Assembly: GCA_964617955.1 (NCBI GenBank)
Contig: CAZTXB010000008.1
Span: 62,001 to 126,000 of the forward strand
Reading direction: 5' to 3'
Length of the DNA stretch: 64,000 bases
DNA from: JABWCE01 sp964617955
GTDB taxonomy: Bacteria > Bacteroidota > Bacteroidia > NS11-12g > UBA9320
Part shown: positions 18,327-26,399 of the stretch, piece after piece
Layout of the letters: each line of letters begins with the position of its first letter
Position numbering within the stretch: position 1 is the first letter of the stretch
Translations under genes and position numbers: made by a program
Notes under the pieces: generated by a model
Database searches by the model: none
Told to the model about the DNA's origin: nothing
Seen by the model: only the letters and a program-made list of their open reading frames with translations

Positions 18327-18863
18327 ATGAATTTAAAAAGTTTTGGTCTTTCGCTTCTCGTTGTAGCTTTTATCTTCGCAGGTGCTTGCAAAAAGAAAGA
18401 TTCTCCTTCACCCATAGCCAATAAGACAAACACTGAAAAACTTACAGCCAAAAACTGGACATTAGCCAAGGCCACTTTTAACCCTCCATTGGTTATCACC
18501 CTGGGCACCAAAGACTCCACTTTTGTAAACCTATTCGATATACCGCTCATAGAAGCATGCCGAAAAGACAATATCTTTATCTTTAATGCTGATGGCACCA
18601 TTACGATAGACAATGGTCCTATTCTTTGTGGAACTGAACCTCAAACTGTGAAAGACGGAAACTGGCGCTTCCTAAACAGCGAAACGCAAATTGAAATTAC
18701 CAATTCGGCTTATTTTAACCTCATCAATGCCGCCGGTGTTTTGATTGATAAGGTCGTTTTAACCGAAACTGAAATGACCGGTCAAACCGATTACGAATTC
18801 TTGAACCCTATTACACAACAAAAAACACTCACAAAAATCGATTTCACTTTTAAACACAATTAA
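18327..18863 (+). CDS. Lipoprotein, lipocalin-like
   Basis: ATG 18327 gives a 178-residue protein with a lipoprotein signal: VVAFIFAGAC, Cys21, then KKKDSPSP. After a linker the mature part begins KLTAKNWTLAKATFNPP, and later has FIFNADGTITIDNG, CGTEPQTVKDGNWRF and MTGQTDYEF. This is the W-x-L and G-x-W order of Bacteroidota lipocalin-like proteins that form an eight-stranded calyx. Ligand unknown. The listed open frame can start at 18282 but that adds residues before the signal. Confidence 0.65.
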   Translation: MNLKSFGLSLLVVAFIFAGACKKKDSPSPIANKTNTEKLTAKNWTLAKATFNPPLVITLGTKDSTFVNLFDIPLIEACRKDNIFIFNADGTITIDNGPILCGTEPQTVKDGNWRFLNSETQIEITNSAYFNLINAAGVLIDKVVLTETEMTGQTDYEFLNPITQQKTLTKIDFTFKHN

Positions 18864-19032
18864 GACTGTGTTAATAGGGTTGCGCTCAGAAAGCCACCGG
18901 TTCACTGCACCACACCTTTGTTGCATACAAAAAAGGAAGTCTCTTAATTAAGCACTTAGGTTCTTTAATGGCAAATGTGAATAAATCATTTATTTTTAGC
19001 ACACAAAATTTAATTATTTTGCACTGCTAAGT

Positions 19033-20076
19033 ATGGTTTTTGTAAGTTTAATTGAGGTCGTTCCGGAATTGCTTTATAAGCATAATTGTGTAATCATACC
19101 CAATTTCGGGGGCTTTATCACAAATTTTAAAAAATCGGGATTCGAAGAAAACCGAAACCTCATTAACCCATCCTGCAAAAAAGTCGCCTTTAACCAGAGT
19201 CTTACTGAAAACGATGGTCTTTTGGTGAGCTTCTGGGGAAGATTGAAAGGAATTTCCTACAAAACAGCGCTTGAAGAAGTCCATCATTTTTCTGAGTTTT
19301 TAAAAGAGCGCCTCAAAACCCAAAAGAGTTTTGACTTCAAAAATCTAGGGACCTTTTATCTCAACGCCGAAAACAATCTGATTTTTGTTCCTTATCAAGG
19401 CCTTAACTTTTTGGAATCCAGTTTTGGATTGTATCCTGTTAAAATAAAATCCCTCGCTCCGGCGTTGGGCATGGCAACGCCCAAAGCGATGGAAGCAAAA
19501 ATCGCGATGGTTGAAGAAATTATCCAGGAGCCAAAATTAAAGCGGGAATTCCATTTGGGCTTCCCAATTATTCTAAAAGCCGCCTCAATTGCCCTACTGC
19601 TAGCAGCAACTTCGTTTAGCATATATTATCTGGCTAAAAACAAACGCCCCCTAAGTTTAAATAACAAGGCAAAATCACCACAAGAAGCTGCCATATTGAG
19701 GGTTGATACCGGCTTTGGGAAAGCCGAACCATCGGCTCATAGCAAAATATCTCATCTTGAATACTCTGAGGAATTGGAAAGGGTGAAGAATTTGAACTCC
19801 CGACTCGACTCCCTGGCTGCTCAAAATAGGAGGGCACAAGAATCTTTTAATGTGATTGATGGCTACTACCCAAACCAGAATGTGGCCAAAAAGGCATTAC
19901 AGGCTTGGACTACTCAATTCCCAAACGCTATTTTAACTGATAAAACCGATGAGGGGTATGGAATATTGCTCGAAAACTTTTTCTCCCATAATAGCGCAGA
20001 GGCATTTCTCGTTATGCTAAAACAAGAGGGATATAAAAATATTAAAATTGAGAAACAGGTAGTGATAGGCAAATAA
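19033..20076 (+). CDS. CCDC81-type HU domain and SPOR domain membrane protein
   Basis: Residues about 1-130 fit the paired bacterial HU-CCDC81 domains (VPELLYKHNCVIIPNFGGFI, then FDFKNLGTFYLNAENNLIFVP). A hydrophobic segment follows at about residue 178-200 (ILKAASIALLLAATSFSIYY), then a coiled coil (LNSRLDSLAAQNRRAQESF). The last 75 residues (IDGYYPNQNVAKKALQAW to the end) look like a SPOR domain, which binds denuded peptidoglycan glycan strands at septa. The fusion is typical of Bacteroidota and is thought to link envelope and DNA or cytoplasmic partners; this role is inference. Confidence 0.8.
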   Translation: MVFVSLIEVVPELLYKHNCVIIPNFGGFITNFKKSGFEENRNLINPSCKKVAFNQSLTENDGLLVSFWGRLKGISYKTALEEVHHFSEFLKERLKTQKSFDFKNLGTFYLNAENNLIFVPYQGLNFLESSFGLYPVKIKSLAPALGMATPKAMEAKIAMVEEIIQEPKLKREFHLGFPIILKAASIALLLAATSFSIYYLAKNKRPLSLNNKAKSPQEAAILRVDTGFGKAEPSAHSKISHLEYSEELERVKNLNSRLDSLAAQNRRAQESFNVIDGYYPNQNVAKKALQAWTTQFPNAILTDKTDEGYGILLENFFSHNSAEAFLVMLKQEGYKNIKIEKQVVIGK

Positions 20077-20127
20077 GTTTACCACACGCTCAGATACAAA
20101 GTATTTCACCCCATTATTACATGAATT

Positions 20128-20973
20128 ATGAATTCTGAAAATAAAAAAGGCTTGGCAGGAACCATACTCTTTCACGGATTCCTTCTCTTATGCATATTTT
20201 TGATGAGTTTCGCCGAAGGCGGTGGCGGGGGCGGTGATAACGGAACCGGTGAAGCATTAGGAGGGATGGAAGTTTCGCTCGGAGAACCTGATCTTGGGGG
20301 TTATGATGACCAATCGGGATATACTCCACCTGAAGAGGTCGCACCTACTGAAGCTCCTGATGATCAAACCCTAACCGACGACAATGCCAACACCCCTGAA
20401 ATAAAAAGTAGCCCAAGTGAAAAGAAAACCATTGTGCCAAAAATAACGGCGCCAAAAGTCAAGGAAAGCACCCCAAATACCACACCTGCCAAACCCATTC
20501 CGGGTCTCAAGTTTAAGGCAGGTAACAAAGGTCCCGGCATAAAGCCGGGCGCGGGTGGCGAAGACAATGGTAGCATTGACAGCGATGGAGACGGCAAGGG
20601 TGATGGCGACGGAGATGGGAAACCGGGAGACGGCCCGGGGAGTGGGCCGGGCAAAGGACCAGGCGATGGACCTGGGGATGGACCGGGTACTCATGCAGGG
20701 AAAGGAGTGAATTTTGGATTAAGGGGATTCAGAAGCGCGCGCCCCTTTAATATTGACCCTAAAAAATCTATTTCGGGTACGGTTGTCATTAAGCTCTGTG
20801 TAAACAAAGACGGAAGCATACGAAGCGTTGACAAGACCCTCAAAGGGAATATTACCGACAGTTATTTTATTAACCTTGCCCTGGAAGCCGTAAGAAACAA
20901 TTCCTACCTTCCTACGGGCAGCGAAGTAGTGGATCCATGCGGGTATGTTACTTTTCGCTTCACACAAAATTAG
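20128..20973 (+). CDS. TonB-like energy transducer with Gly/Asp/Pro linker
   Basis: One N-terminal membrane segment (ILFHGFLLLCIFLMSF) is followed by a long disordered linker: first acidic and Thr/Pro rich, then a strongly repetitive stretch of Gly, Asp, Lys and Pro (GDGDGKGDGDGDGKPGDG, about residues 150-195). The last 80 residues (KSISGTVVIKLCVNKDGSI ... CGYVTFRF) resemble the C-terminal domain of TonB/TolA type proteins. Such proteins couple inner membrane motors to the outer membrane. In related genomes this gene often stands after exbB and exbD and before folC; here folC follows after 36 bases but the motor genes are absent. Confidence 0.7.
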   Translation: MNSENKKGLAGTILFHGFLLLCIFLMSFAEGGGGGGDNGTGEALGGMEVSLGEPDLGGYDDQSGYTPPEEVAPTEAPDDQTLTDDNANTPEIKSSPSEKKTIVPKITAPKVKESTPNTTPAKPIPGLKFKAGNKGPGIKPGAGGEDNGSIDSDGDGKGDGDGDGKPGDGPGSGPGKGPGDGPGDGPGTHAGKGVNFGLRGFRSARPFNIDPKKSISGTVVIKLCVNKDGSIRSVDKTLKGNITDSYFINLALEAVRNNSYLPTGSEVVDPCGYVTFRFTQN

Positions 20974-21009
20974 CCTTTCAAAAAAGCAATTGAAGCCAAT
21001 TAGGTTATT

Positions 21010-22248
21010 TTGACCTACCAAGAAACCATCGCTTATTTGTACGCGATACTTCCCATGTATCAGCGCATAGGTGCTGCGGCATATAAAAATGATCTGACCA
21101 ATACGCTCGAATTATGCCGGGTGCTGAATAACCCACAACATAAATTTAAGAGCATTCACATTGCCGGAACCAATGGTAAGGGTTCTACCTCACACGCCAT
21201 CGCGGCAATCCTACACAATCACGGATATAAGACAGGCCTTTATACCTCTCCTCATCTGGTCGATTTCAGGGAGCGTATACGCATCAACGGGCAAATGATT
21301 CCGGAGCATAAGGTCACCGACTTCGTTGCCAGAAATAAGATTCATATCGAAAGAATTCAACCCTCATTTTTTGAAGCCACTGTGGGTATGGCCTTTGAGT
21401 ATTTCGCAGATGAAGAGGTGGATTTCGCCGTAATTGAAACAGGATTAGGAGGCCGTCTCGATAGTACCAATATCATCACCCCGCTGGTCTCTGTCATTAC
21501 AAATATCAGTTTCGACCATATGGATATGTTAGGGAATACATTGCAAAAGATTGCCTATGAGAAAGCGGGAATTATTAAACCGGGGGTTGATGTGGTCATC
21601 GGAGAATTTCAGAAAGAGGTGGTAGATGTCTTTACTGAGAAAGCGCGCGATCTTCAGGCTGAAATCCACTTCGCCGATAAAAATGTAAAATATTACAACA
21701 CCGCTATCGAAACCGATTTGCACGGTGATTTTCAACAGAAAAATATGAAAACTGCCCTGCAAGCCATCGAAGTTCTTCAAAAACTTGGCCATAATTTTTC
21801 AAATTTTAAAATTGCTGAAGCTCTCAAAAATATTAAAGGCCTGACCGGCCTAAAGGGAAGATGGGATATACTTAACCACAAACCATACATCGTATGTGAT
21901 ACTGGCCATAACGAAGCCGGACTGAAGCTTTCCATGCAAGAATTAAAAAAACTAAACTATCGCCAGCTATACTTTGTGTTTGGCGTGGTTCAAGAGAAGG
22001 TTACAGGAGGGCTATGGGACATTATGCCAAAGGATGCGAACTACCATTTCTGCAAACCTTCCGTACCAAGAGGCAGAGATGCCGAAGATTTGAGTATAGA
22101 GGCTTCACAACATGGGTGCTCCGGAACCGTCTTTCCCTCTGTACAGGCTGCCTTCAAAAGCGCGTTAGCATTGGCCTCTCCTGAAGATGCCATCTTTATT
22201 GGTGGCAGCACGTTTATCGTGGCTGATTTTTACAGTTTTTACCCTTGA
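21010..22248 (+). CDS. folC: Folylpolyglutamate synthase / dihydrofolate synthase
   Basis: FolC adds glutamate to dihydropteroate and to folates. The ATP loop GTNGKGS is at residues 53-59, after LPMYQRIGAAAYKNDL, which is well kept in the family. GLGGRLDSTN (about 145-154) and NISFDHMDMLG (about 163-173) are present, as is the C-terminal DTGHNEAG region. The start is TTG at 21010; it gives the normal N-terminus. It is probably co-transcribed with the TonB-like gene. A strong terminator follows. Confidence 0.95.
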   Translation: MTYQETIAYLYAILPMYQRIGAAAYKNDLTNTLELCRVLNNPQHKFKSIHIAGTNGKGSTSHAIAAILHNHGYKTGLYTSPHLVDFRERIRINGQMIPEHKVTDFVARNKIHIERIQPSFFEATVGMAFEYFADEEVDFAVIETGLGGRLDSTNIITPLVSVITNISFDHMDMLGNTLQKIAYEKAGIIKPGVDVVIGEFQKEVVDVFTEKARDLQAEIHFADKNVKYYNTAIETDLHGDFQQKNMKTALQAIEVLQKLGHNFSNFKIAEALKNIKGLTGLKGRWDILNHKPYIVCDTGHNEAGLKLSMQELKKLNYRQLYFVFGVVQEKVTGGLWDIMPKDANYHFCKPSVPRGRDAEDLSIEASQHGCSGTVFPSVQAAFKSALALASPEDAIFIGGSTFIVADFYSFYP

Positions 22249-22263
22249 CCTCACCCCAAAAAA

Positions 22264-22304
22264 AAATGACCGCCACTGTGAATCAATGGCGGTCATTTCT
22301 TTGC
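22264..22304 (+). terminator. Rho-independent terminator of folC
   Basis: A perfect 12-bp stem, AAATGACCGCCA (22264-22275) with TGGCGGTCATTT (22287-22298), around an 11-base loop, followed by a T-rich run. It lies 15 bases past the folC stop. The A run before the stem means it could also act on the minus strand. Confidence 0.85.
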
Positions 22305-22322
22305 TTTTATTATTTTTATTTA

Positions 22323-22558
22323 GGGCCTGCTGAAAAACACTTCAAAGCTTGATATGATTAGGTTCACATTAGTTTCAATTTCTTCTAATGCACGATAAAA
22401 TCAGTAAAGTATCAATATGTCGTGCATCAAATGCCATCATGAGGTCGTTAGTTCATTGCACATGCATTACTTCGGCGGCTGCAGCTTGAAGTACGTCAAA
22501 GTACATCTGCGCTTTGCCGCCTCGTCCTGCACGCACACTGAACTTTTTCAGCAGGCCC
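22323..22558 (+). mobile_element. 236-bp non-coding inverted-repeat element, copy B
   Basis: Perfect terminal inverted repeats (GGGCCTGCTGAAAAA and complement) and a direct repeat TATTTA on both sides (22317-22322 and 22559-22564). The interior holds an imperfect stem-loop (22474-22521) with GGCGGC pairing GCCGCC, GCAG pairing CTGC, and GTAC pairing GTAC. The element starts 25 bases after the folC terminator hairpin. Its last base (22558) is the third base of the TAG stop codon of the minus-strand T9SS gene. No protein frame. Confidence 0.8.
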
Positions 22559-25500
22559 TATTTAATCACCGTCAAGACCATATTCTTTACATAAAGCCTT
22601 GGGAATCCAGCGTTTGATTGGGTGTAAGAGATGGTCATTGGGTAATAACCATCAGGTACAAAGGTTTCCGAATCTTTGATTTTTCCGGTCCAACCTTTAG
22701 CAGGGTCGCCTTTGTAAATAACTTCTCCCCATCGGTTGTATATCACCAATTCAACCCATTTTATAACCTGCCCTTTTGGCAACCACAAGTCGTTGAGACC
22801 ATCGCCATTGGGTGAAAATATTTCAGGGAAATATAGGCGACAACCCAATTCATCAATTTTAATGTTCATTTCCGATGAGTCATAGCCACAGAAATTTTCT
22901 GCCACTACCCAATAATATCCGGGCGTTTTTATTTTCCGTGTGGGCAATGAATAACCATCCATCCATCGGAAAGTAGTGTTGTCCTGGTACAAGCTAAAGT
23001 CGTAATTCAGTCTCGGTGCATCACAGAAAATCGAATCGCCAATTCCCAAATCTACAACCGGTGGAATGGCAAAATAAACCCAAATGGAATCAGAACTCTT
23101 GCATTTGTTACCATTGGTGGCATCTACATAATACTGTGTTTTGGGTTGATCGGGAACGGTAATGGTTGGGGTACTTGCCCCGGTGTTCCATCGGTAAACC
23201 TGTGCGGCTGCACCACTGGCATCAAGGGTTGGTAAGGTTCCATCGCAAACTTCTATGTCAGGACCAAGACTAAACACCGGTGTGAGCATATAGGTGTAGG
23301 TTACGCTGTCGCGCTTGTAACAGAAGCCATCGGATATAATTCCAACAATTTTACCGCCAGGGGTAGTCACATTATAAGTTGAGGTCGTGGCCAATTGTGC
23401 ACCGGCCCCATTTTTCCACTCATAGGTGGTGGCTCCGGGGGCTGTGATATCAATGGTTTTTACATAGTTATCACAGAAAATAGAATCCATACCCAAATCT
23501 TTGATAAATATTTCGGGACGATAGGTTATGTTAATATCATCGCTGCTCGAGCAAACGCCATCAAATCCTGAAACGGAATGGTTCAGCGTACCTGAAGTGT
23601 TTTTATTCGGTCGAATGCCGGAAACCGAATCGTTGTCCATCCATTTGAATTTGATAAACCCATACTTGGCTACATTGAGATTCACTTTTTGGCCTACACA
23701 AATGGAGGTGTCATTACCCAAGTTTATCACTACGCCCTTTTTAAAGGTTACATTTATGGTATCACTGGCTCGGCATACTTTCTTTGGCAAGTCTCTCAAT
23801 TCTACATAGTACTTACCCGTCTTTGTAATCTGATAGCTGTAATTTTTTACTGTACCCATCCATGTGTATTCAGTGTTAGGACGCGGTGTTTTGATAAAAT
23901 CAACCATTGAGCCCTCGCATAAAATGGTGTCATTGCCTAAACTAAATGGCAGAATACTGTCTATAGCCAACTTTATGGTGTCGCGGTAAATGCAGGTGCC
24001 ATTTGAAACCGTTACCCACTCGGTACCGGGTTTCTTAGCCAAAAACGTCGATCCTGTGGAATTGTCTTTCCATAGCCATGTTTTTGCACCGGCTAAGGTC
24101 GCACTAACCAGATGGGAGCCTCCTTTGCAGAAAGTCGTGTCCTTTCCTATACTAAACGGAACCTTGGCCTGAAAATCGATTTTGATAGAGTCGCTCAAAC
24201 TGATACACATGGTATCTTTTATTCTCGACCAATAAATACCCGAGGTTTTAACTTTTAATATGGTGTCGGTGCTGAAATTATTCCAGAAATAATATTTGGC
24301 GCCTTTTGTTTTGGCATTTAATATGATGCTATCTCCTGCACACAGCAAGGTATCCCTTCCTAAATTCAATTTGGGCAAGGTTCTGGTGGCGAGCCTAACG
24401 GTATCGTAGGTATAACACCTTGGAAGATTTCCCGCCCTGGCCCATACCATTCCTGTGTCTTTGCTGTATATGGTTTGCGTTGTTTTGCCGTTGCTCCACA
24501 AATAATTTTGTCCATTGTTGGCGGTGAGTTTTACGCTGTCGCCCTGGCAGTAGAGGGTATCATTGCCCAAAGAAAATTTTGGAAACTGTACAACATCCAA
24601 GTACATGGAATCAATGCCTGTGCAACCTCCTACTTTAACCGCAACCCAATGCCACCCTTTTTTGTTGGCGATATAGCTGGGAACGGTAGACCCATCGGTC
24701 CAAATAAAGGTACCAACTTTAGAGGTGTCAAACAGTACAACTTCTTCTCCCTGACAAATAACGGTATCACGCCCTACATTGGGTTTGGGATTAGGGAAAA
24801 TGGTCAGCTTTTTTCGGGCCGTGTCGGCATAACAATCCGCACTGGTCACTTTTCTGTAAAGCTGCACAAAAACGCTATAGGTTTTTGGGGATGAAAACTT
24901 ATGATAAACCGTAAAACCTTTCGCTACATTTTTAGTTCCGGTCGAGGGGTCCCCAAAATTCCAAACTGCAGAATCTACGCCTACTGAATCTGTGATATAT
25001 AATTTTGTTAAAGCATTTTCACATAAATTGGCGGCGTTACTTCCCCAATCAAATTCGGCCTTGTTAAAAAAGGAATTGATAAAGGTGGGGACACCCCATA
25101 CTGACGATCTGCCTGAAGAAAGGGTGATCGCGCTGTTTACAAAGGTGCATGCTGTTCCCTGACAATTGGGTTTTGAGATGCACGACAAATAATTGGCGCC
25201 ATTTGAAACAAACCCACGGGCAATGTATATTTTCCCATCGGGGCCCAACTGCATACCACCTCCTGAGTGTGGGCTTCCAAAATTATTAGCTACTTTTATA
25301 CAACTGTTACCAATGGCCGCTGCATTGCCTGCCAATAAATCGAGTTGCCAAATGCCGTCGTTTCCATCTCCACCACTCCATGAAGGAATGTAAAAACTGA
25401 TGTACAAATAGCGGCCATTGGGGGAAACTTCGACGCCATAAACTGAGCTGATATTGCCTACTCCCGATTTAATATTTGATTTATCAATTACCTGAGCATT

Positions 25501-26349
25501 GGATAATCTTCCGGTGAGGTTGTCAAAATCATAAATTTCAATTCTTCCATTGTTACTGGAATAACCCCCTCCTCCTCCTGTTTGCGCGCCTGCTATTGCA
25601 CAAATCAATTTGGTTCCGTCAGGGCTAAATTTCATGTAGCCTTTCGAATACCCTCTCGCTCCTGTGCCTGTCATATCCCATGAAGGTCCAACTGCCGACA
25701 TCACCGGAGGATTTAATCCTTTAGCGTTGAGCAGCCAAACGTAAAATTTGTTATCACCACCAGTGTGGTTTACTATCCAGGTATCCACCTTGTTGGCGTG
25801 CTTTACAGCAGCCACCTTTTCGGGCGCGTTGCCTTTGACGTTATAAGCATCAGGTGATCCGTTACTCACAGATGGAGTCATGATGGGTTTGTTTTTTTGA
25901 ACAACTTGTCCGTCGTTGCCATTTAAAGTGGTATCGACAATAGAGTATTGAAAGCCATTGCTACCCCATTCTTGATCAACTGTAAAAATCCAATAATTAT
26001 TCGTTCTAACAGGCTGTTGAACAATTACAGCGCTTTGTGTAGCCGAGTTATGGCCTCTTAAATCAACCCCGCCTGAACCACCACCCCCTCCATTCACCAT
26101 GATGGTATGCTTTCTTGTGTAAACCTGCTGTCCATCGGTATAAAAAATGAGTCTCCCTTTGGAATCCGAAATACTGGCCACACCCTCCCAGTTGTTCATC
26201 ATACCATTGCTTTGAGCTACCGGTGCCCCTCCGGTTCCTGTGAAAGAAATTCCGGCTCTGTTGCCAAAATACCACCAGGTTGCCTCTTTCTGGGCGTAGG
26301 CGTTAAGTATTGATAATGAAAGTAAAATGATAAAAAACGACCTTTTCAT
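22558..26349 (-). CDS. Giant T9SS cargo protein with Ig-like repeats (type B sorting domain)
   Basis: A 1263-residue exported protein. Signal peptide to about NAYAQ; residues 20-420 form a propeller-like region with repeated sequence such as GRLIFYTDGQQVYTRKH and FSPDGTKLICAIAG, usual at the N-terminus of such proteins. After a PKD-like domain (VWNFGDPSTGT) come about nine Ig-like repeats of 70-80 residues, each opening with LGNDT-x2-C-x-GD or a variant. The end (FPEIFSPNGDGLNDLW, then VELVIYNRWGEVIY) is the gliding-motility-associated C-terminal (CHU_C) sorting domain of T9SS. Probably a cell-surface adhesin. The stop codon abuts element copy B. Confidence 0.88.
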   Translation of the reverse strand: MKRSFFIILLSLSILNAYAQKEATWWYFGNRAGISFTGTGGAPVAQSNGMMNNWEGVASISDSKGRLIFYTDGQQVYTRKHTIMVNGGGGGSGGVDLRGHNSATQSAVIVQQPVRTNNYWIFTVDQEWGSNGFQYSIVDTTLNGNDGQVVQKNKPIMTPSVSNGSPDAYNVKGNAPEKVAAVKHANKVDTWIVNHTGGDNKFYVWLLNAKGLNPPVMSAVGPSWDMTGTGARGYSKGYMKFSPDGTKLICAIAGAQTGGGGGYSSNNGRIEIYDFDNLTGRLSNAQVIDKSNIKSGVGNISSVYGVEVSPNGRYLYISFYIPSWSGGDGNDGIWQLDLLAGNAAAIGNSCIKVANNFGSPHSGGGMQLGPDGKIYIARGFVSNGANYLSCISKPNCQGTACTFVNSAITLSSGRSSVWGVPTFINSFFNKAEFDWGSNAANLCENALTKLYITDSVGVDSAVWNFGDPSTGTKNVAKGFTVYHKFSSPKTYSVFVQLYRKVTSADCYADTARKKLTIFPNPKPNVGRDTVICQGEEVVLFDTSKVGTFIWTDGSTVPSYIANKKGWHWVAVKVGGCTGIDSMYLDVVQFPKFSLGNDTLYCQGDSVKLTANNGQNYLWSNGKTTQTIYSKDTGMVWARAGNLPRCYTYDTVRLATRTLPKLNLGRDTLLCAGDSIILNAKTKGAKYYFWNNFSTDTILKVKTSGIYWSRIKDTMCISLSDSIKIDFQAKVPFSIGKDTTFCKGGSHLVSATLAGAKTWLWKDNSTGSTFLAKKPGTEWVTVSNGTCIYRDTIKLAIDSILPFSLGNDTILCEGSMVDFIKTPRPNTEYTWMGTVKNYSYQITKTGKYYVELRDLPKKVCRASDTINVTFKKGVVINLGNDTSICVGQKVNLNVAKYGFIKFKWMDNDSVSGIRPNKNTSGTLNHSVSGFDGVCSSSDDINITYRPEIFIKDLGMDSIFCDNYVKTIDITAPGATTYEWKNGAGAQLATTSTYNVTTPGGKIVGIISDGFCYKRDSVTYTYMLTPVFSLGPDIEVCDGTLPTLDASGAAAQVYRWNTGASTPTITVPDQPKTQYYVDATNGNKCKSSDSIWVYFAIPPVVDLGIGDSIFCDAPRLNYDFSLYQDNTTFRWMDGYSLPTRKIKTPGYYWVVAENFCGYDSSEMNIKIDELGCRLYFPEIFSPNGDGLNDLWLPKGQVIKWVELVIYNRWGEVIYKGDPAKGWTGKIKDSETFVPDGYYPMTISYTQSNAGFPRLYVKNMVLTVIK

Positions 26350-26399
26350 AACTATATTGAATGGTCGAAACTAAGGTATAAATAATTATAATACAACCG

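Noticed and set aside
24475..24894. 139-codon plus-strand frame inside the giant T9SS gene
   Set aside because: Lies antisense to regular Ig-like repeats, whose pattern fully explains the sequence.
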